Shown piece by piece: positions 62,342 through 64,000 of a stretch of 64,000 nucleotides of DNA. A program made the translations under genes and the position numbers. The stretch's first letter is position 1. Each line of letters begins with the position of its first letter. Under the pieces are notes generated by a model. The model was not told where the DNA came from, searched no databases, and saw only the letters and a program-made list of their open reading frames with translations. This DNA comes from Calycina herbarum. Its lineage: Eukaryota > Ascomycota > Leotiomycetes > Helotiales > Pezizellaceae. The stretch covers positions 1-64,000 of the forward strand of contig LLEY01000249.1 in the NCBI GenBank assembly GCA_001414485.1, read 5' to 3'.

Positions 62342-63772
62342 ATGTCAACAAGTACAACCCGAGGTTCGATCGTCCATCCATATCAACTTCTTGATATTGA
62401 TGAACGTGTCAAGAAGGTTCTGTTGACAACGCCACTATTCGACGGTCACAATGATCTGCCCCAACAGCCAAGAGCAATCTTCCATGGGAAGATTCACAAT
62501 AATCCCAAGTTTGACCTGGAAGCAGGATTTGAGCGGGGGATGACCGATATACCCAGGCTACGGGAAGGCAAGTTGAAATTGATAGAATTGGGAGAGGAAG
62601 TCAGCTAATTCAGCTCCCCCTTCTAGGTGCTGTGGGTGCTCAATTTTGGTCCGTTTGTGTGCCCTGTCTGCGGTCCGCAGAGAACTTCTCGACACCGGAG
62701 TACAGTGATATGGCAAGGGACGCAATCGAGCAGATTGAGATGACTATTCGATTGGTGGAATCATACCCAAAAGTTTTTGAGTTGATTCGGGAACCAGAAG
62801 ACGTCAAGCGCATCTATTCCAGGGGACGAATCGCTTGCTCGATTGGAATTGAAGGACTTCATATGGCTGGAAACTCGATTGGGATAATTAGGGCATTTTA
62901 TCTGCTCGGTGTACGATATGTAAGTAAACTTTGAAAACTGGGTGTTTTGAAAGACAAGCTAACAGACACACTAGTGTACCCTCACTCATCTGTGCAATAA
63001 CGCTTTCGCCGATTCCTCGACTTCGAAGATTGGCCCTGTACATGGTGGCTTGTCCTCCTTGGGACGTTCAGCGGTAAAGGAAATGAACAGAATCGGTAAG
63101 ACAGAGAAGCCCAAGCACTTGCTTTCCAAAATCTGATCTGATCCTAATCCAGGTATGATCATTGATCTCTCCCACGTCTCAGACGACTGCGCACACCAAG
63201 TCCTCGACCTCACGCAATCACCCGTTATGCTCTCCCACAGCAACTCGAGAACCATGTTTGATACCCCACGAAATGTCCCAGACTCGATTCTCGACAGAAT
63301 ACCGGTCAATGGCGGAATTGTGATGGTAACCTTCGTTCCAGAGCATGTTTCTGTGAAGAAGAAGAATGCCACCATGGATCTTGTGCTCGACCACCTCTTT
63401 TATATCGCGAATCGAATCGGGTGGGATCATGTCGGGCTGGGAAGCGATTTCGATGGAATTGCTAGTGCAATTCCCGGACTCGAAGATGTAAAATGCTATC
63501 CCAACCTGATGAAGGCTATTCTCGATCGAGGTGCAACTGAAGAGCAGTTGAGCAAGTGTATTGGAGAGAACATCATACGAGTATGGAAAAGCGTCGCTGG
63601 CGTGCGAAATCGAATGAAAGAAGATGGAGTGCTGCCGGTGGAGGACGTTTGGGAAGGGAGGCAATGGTGGAGGTATGATGGGTACTATCAAATGCCAGAC
63701 CCTGATCCGGAGGATAAGTTGGGATACGACTGGTATGGTGTTCCTCGTCCAGTAGAATCAGATTCGGAATAA
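62342..63772 (+). CDS. Membrane-type dipeptidase (renal dipeptidase family, zinc)
   Basis: Exons 62342-62567, 62627-62919, 62975-63095 and 63153-63772 give 419 aa. It hydrolyses dipeptides with a binuclear zinc site. Ligand motifs: DGHNDLP (His36, Asp38), GIEGLHM (Glu151), IIDLSHVS and VMLSHSNSR (two His), GSDFDGI (Asp). The first intron has a GC-AG boundary (AAG/GCAAGT), needed to give [12 protein letters not shown]. No signal peptide or GPI tail, so it should be cytosolic, consistent with cleavage after uptake by the adjacent permease. Confidence 0.92.
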
Positions 63773-64000
63773 TTGTAAAAATTGGTACCAGTCCTTCTGC
63801 GTTGACCTGACACTTGTCGCACCATCGTTGAACCTTTTCTTCGCCCGCAGATCGCATTATAAATCATAGTCCCTCATATCGCTCAACCCCCAAAGCGCCC
63901 AGCCATTAAACTCCTATCGCCATAGGTGTCGGTCCTTTCAATTCGTAAAGGATGGATAAGATTGTCGGTCGCGAAGTACAGGAAGAGGCGTAAGGAGGAG
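63773..64000. other. Window end, nothing recognised
   Basis: 3' flank of the dipeptidase gene. No feature is supported. Confidence 0.4.

Overview
The window comes from a filamentous ascomycete. The evidence is many short spliceosomal introns (mostly 45-70 bp) with GTAAGT/GTATGT-type donors, a 14-kb AT-rich block that looks mutated by repeat-induced point mutation (RIP), and fungal families such as a NACHT NLR, Zn2Cys6 regulator, Kre9/Knh1-like wall protein and membrane-anchored cupredoxin. A leotiomycete is my guess; the sequence does not fix the species.

Layout. (1) About 1-15.4 kb is a transposon graveyard. A 6,841-bp chromodomain Ty3/gypsy element (3382-10222, minus strand, two 475-bp LTRs, 5-bp target duplication) sits inside a related element, splitting that element's reverse-transcriptase active-site codons. 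The outer element abuts a RIP-damaged pogo/Fot1-like DNA transposon (about 13631-15400). (2) 15.8-17.5 kb: an intact five-exon P450 directly beside the graveyard. (3) 18.2-22.4 kb: a NACHT-type NLR-like gene (ancestral product 1,053 aa) cut in frame by an 856-bp hAT-type element with a perfect 8-bp target duplication. (4) 23.6-33.3 kb: a membrane-anchored cupredoxin-like protein, the N-glycosylation glucosyltransferase ALG6, a secreted GH16 glucanase and a C2H2 zinc-finger protein. (5) 33.3-36.5 kb: gene-free, with small dispersed repeats. (6) 36.5-53.0 kb: a Kre9/Knh1-like GPI protein, a second P450, a secreted alpha-carbonic anhydrase, an F-box protein, an RRM protein that has lost most of a second RRM, and a RecQ helicase. 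(7) 53.5-55.3 kb: a carboxylesterase pseudogene. (8) 56.0-63.8 kb: a possible catabolic cluster of a dialkylglycine-decarboxylase-like PLP enzyme, a Zn2Cys6 regulator, a Dal5-like MFS permease and a membrane-type dipeptidase. The last two diverge from a promoter carrying a palindromic GATA-factor site.

How the genes may work together. Only the last group looks functionally coupled: import of a small peptide or nitrogen compound, dipeptide cleavage, decarboxylation/transamination of an unusual amino acid, under a dedicated regulator and nitrogen control. The remaining genes are ordinary housekeeping or secretory genes. Most exon models below were built by hand; summed exon lengths keep one open frame, but no transcript data were available.
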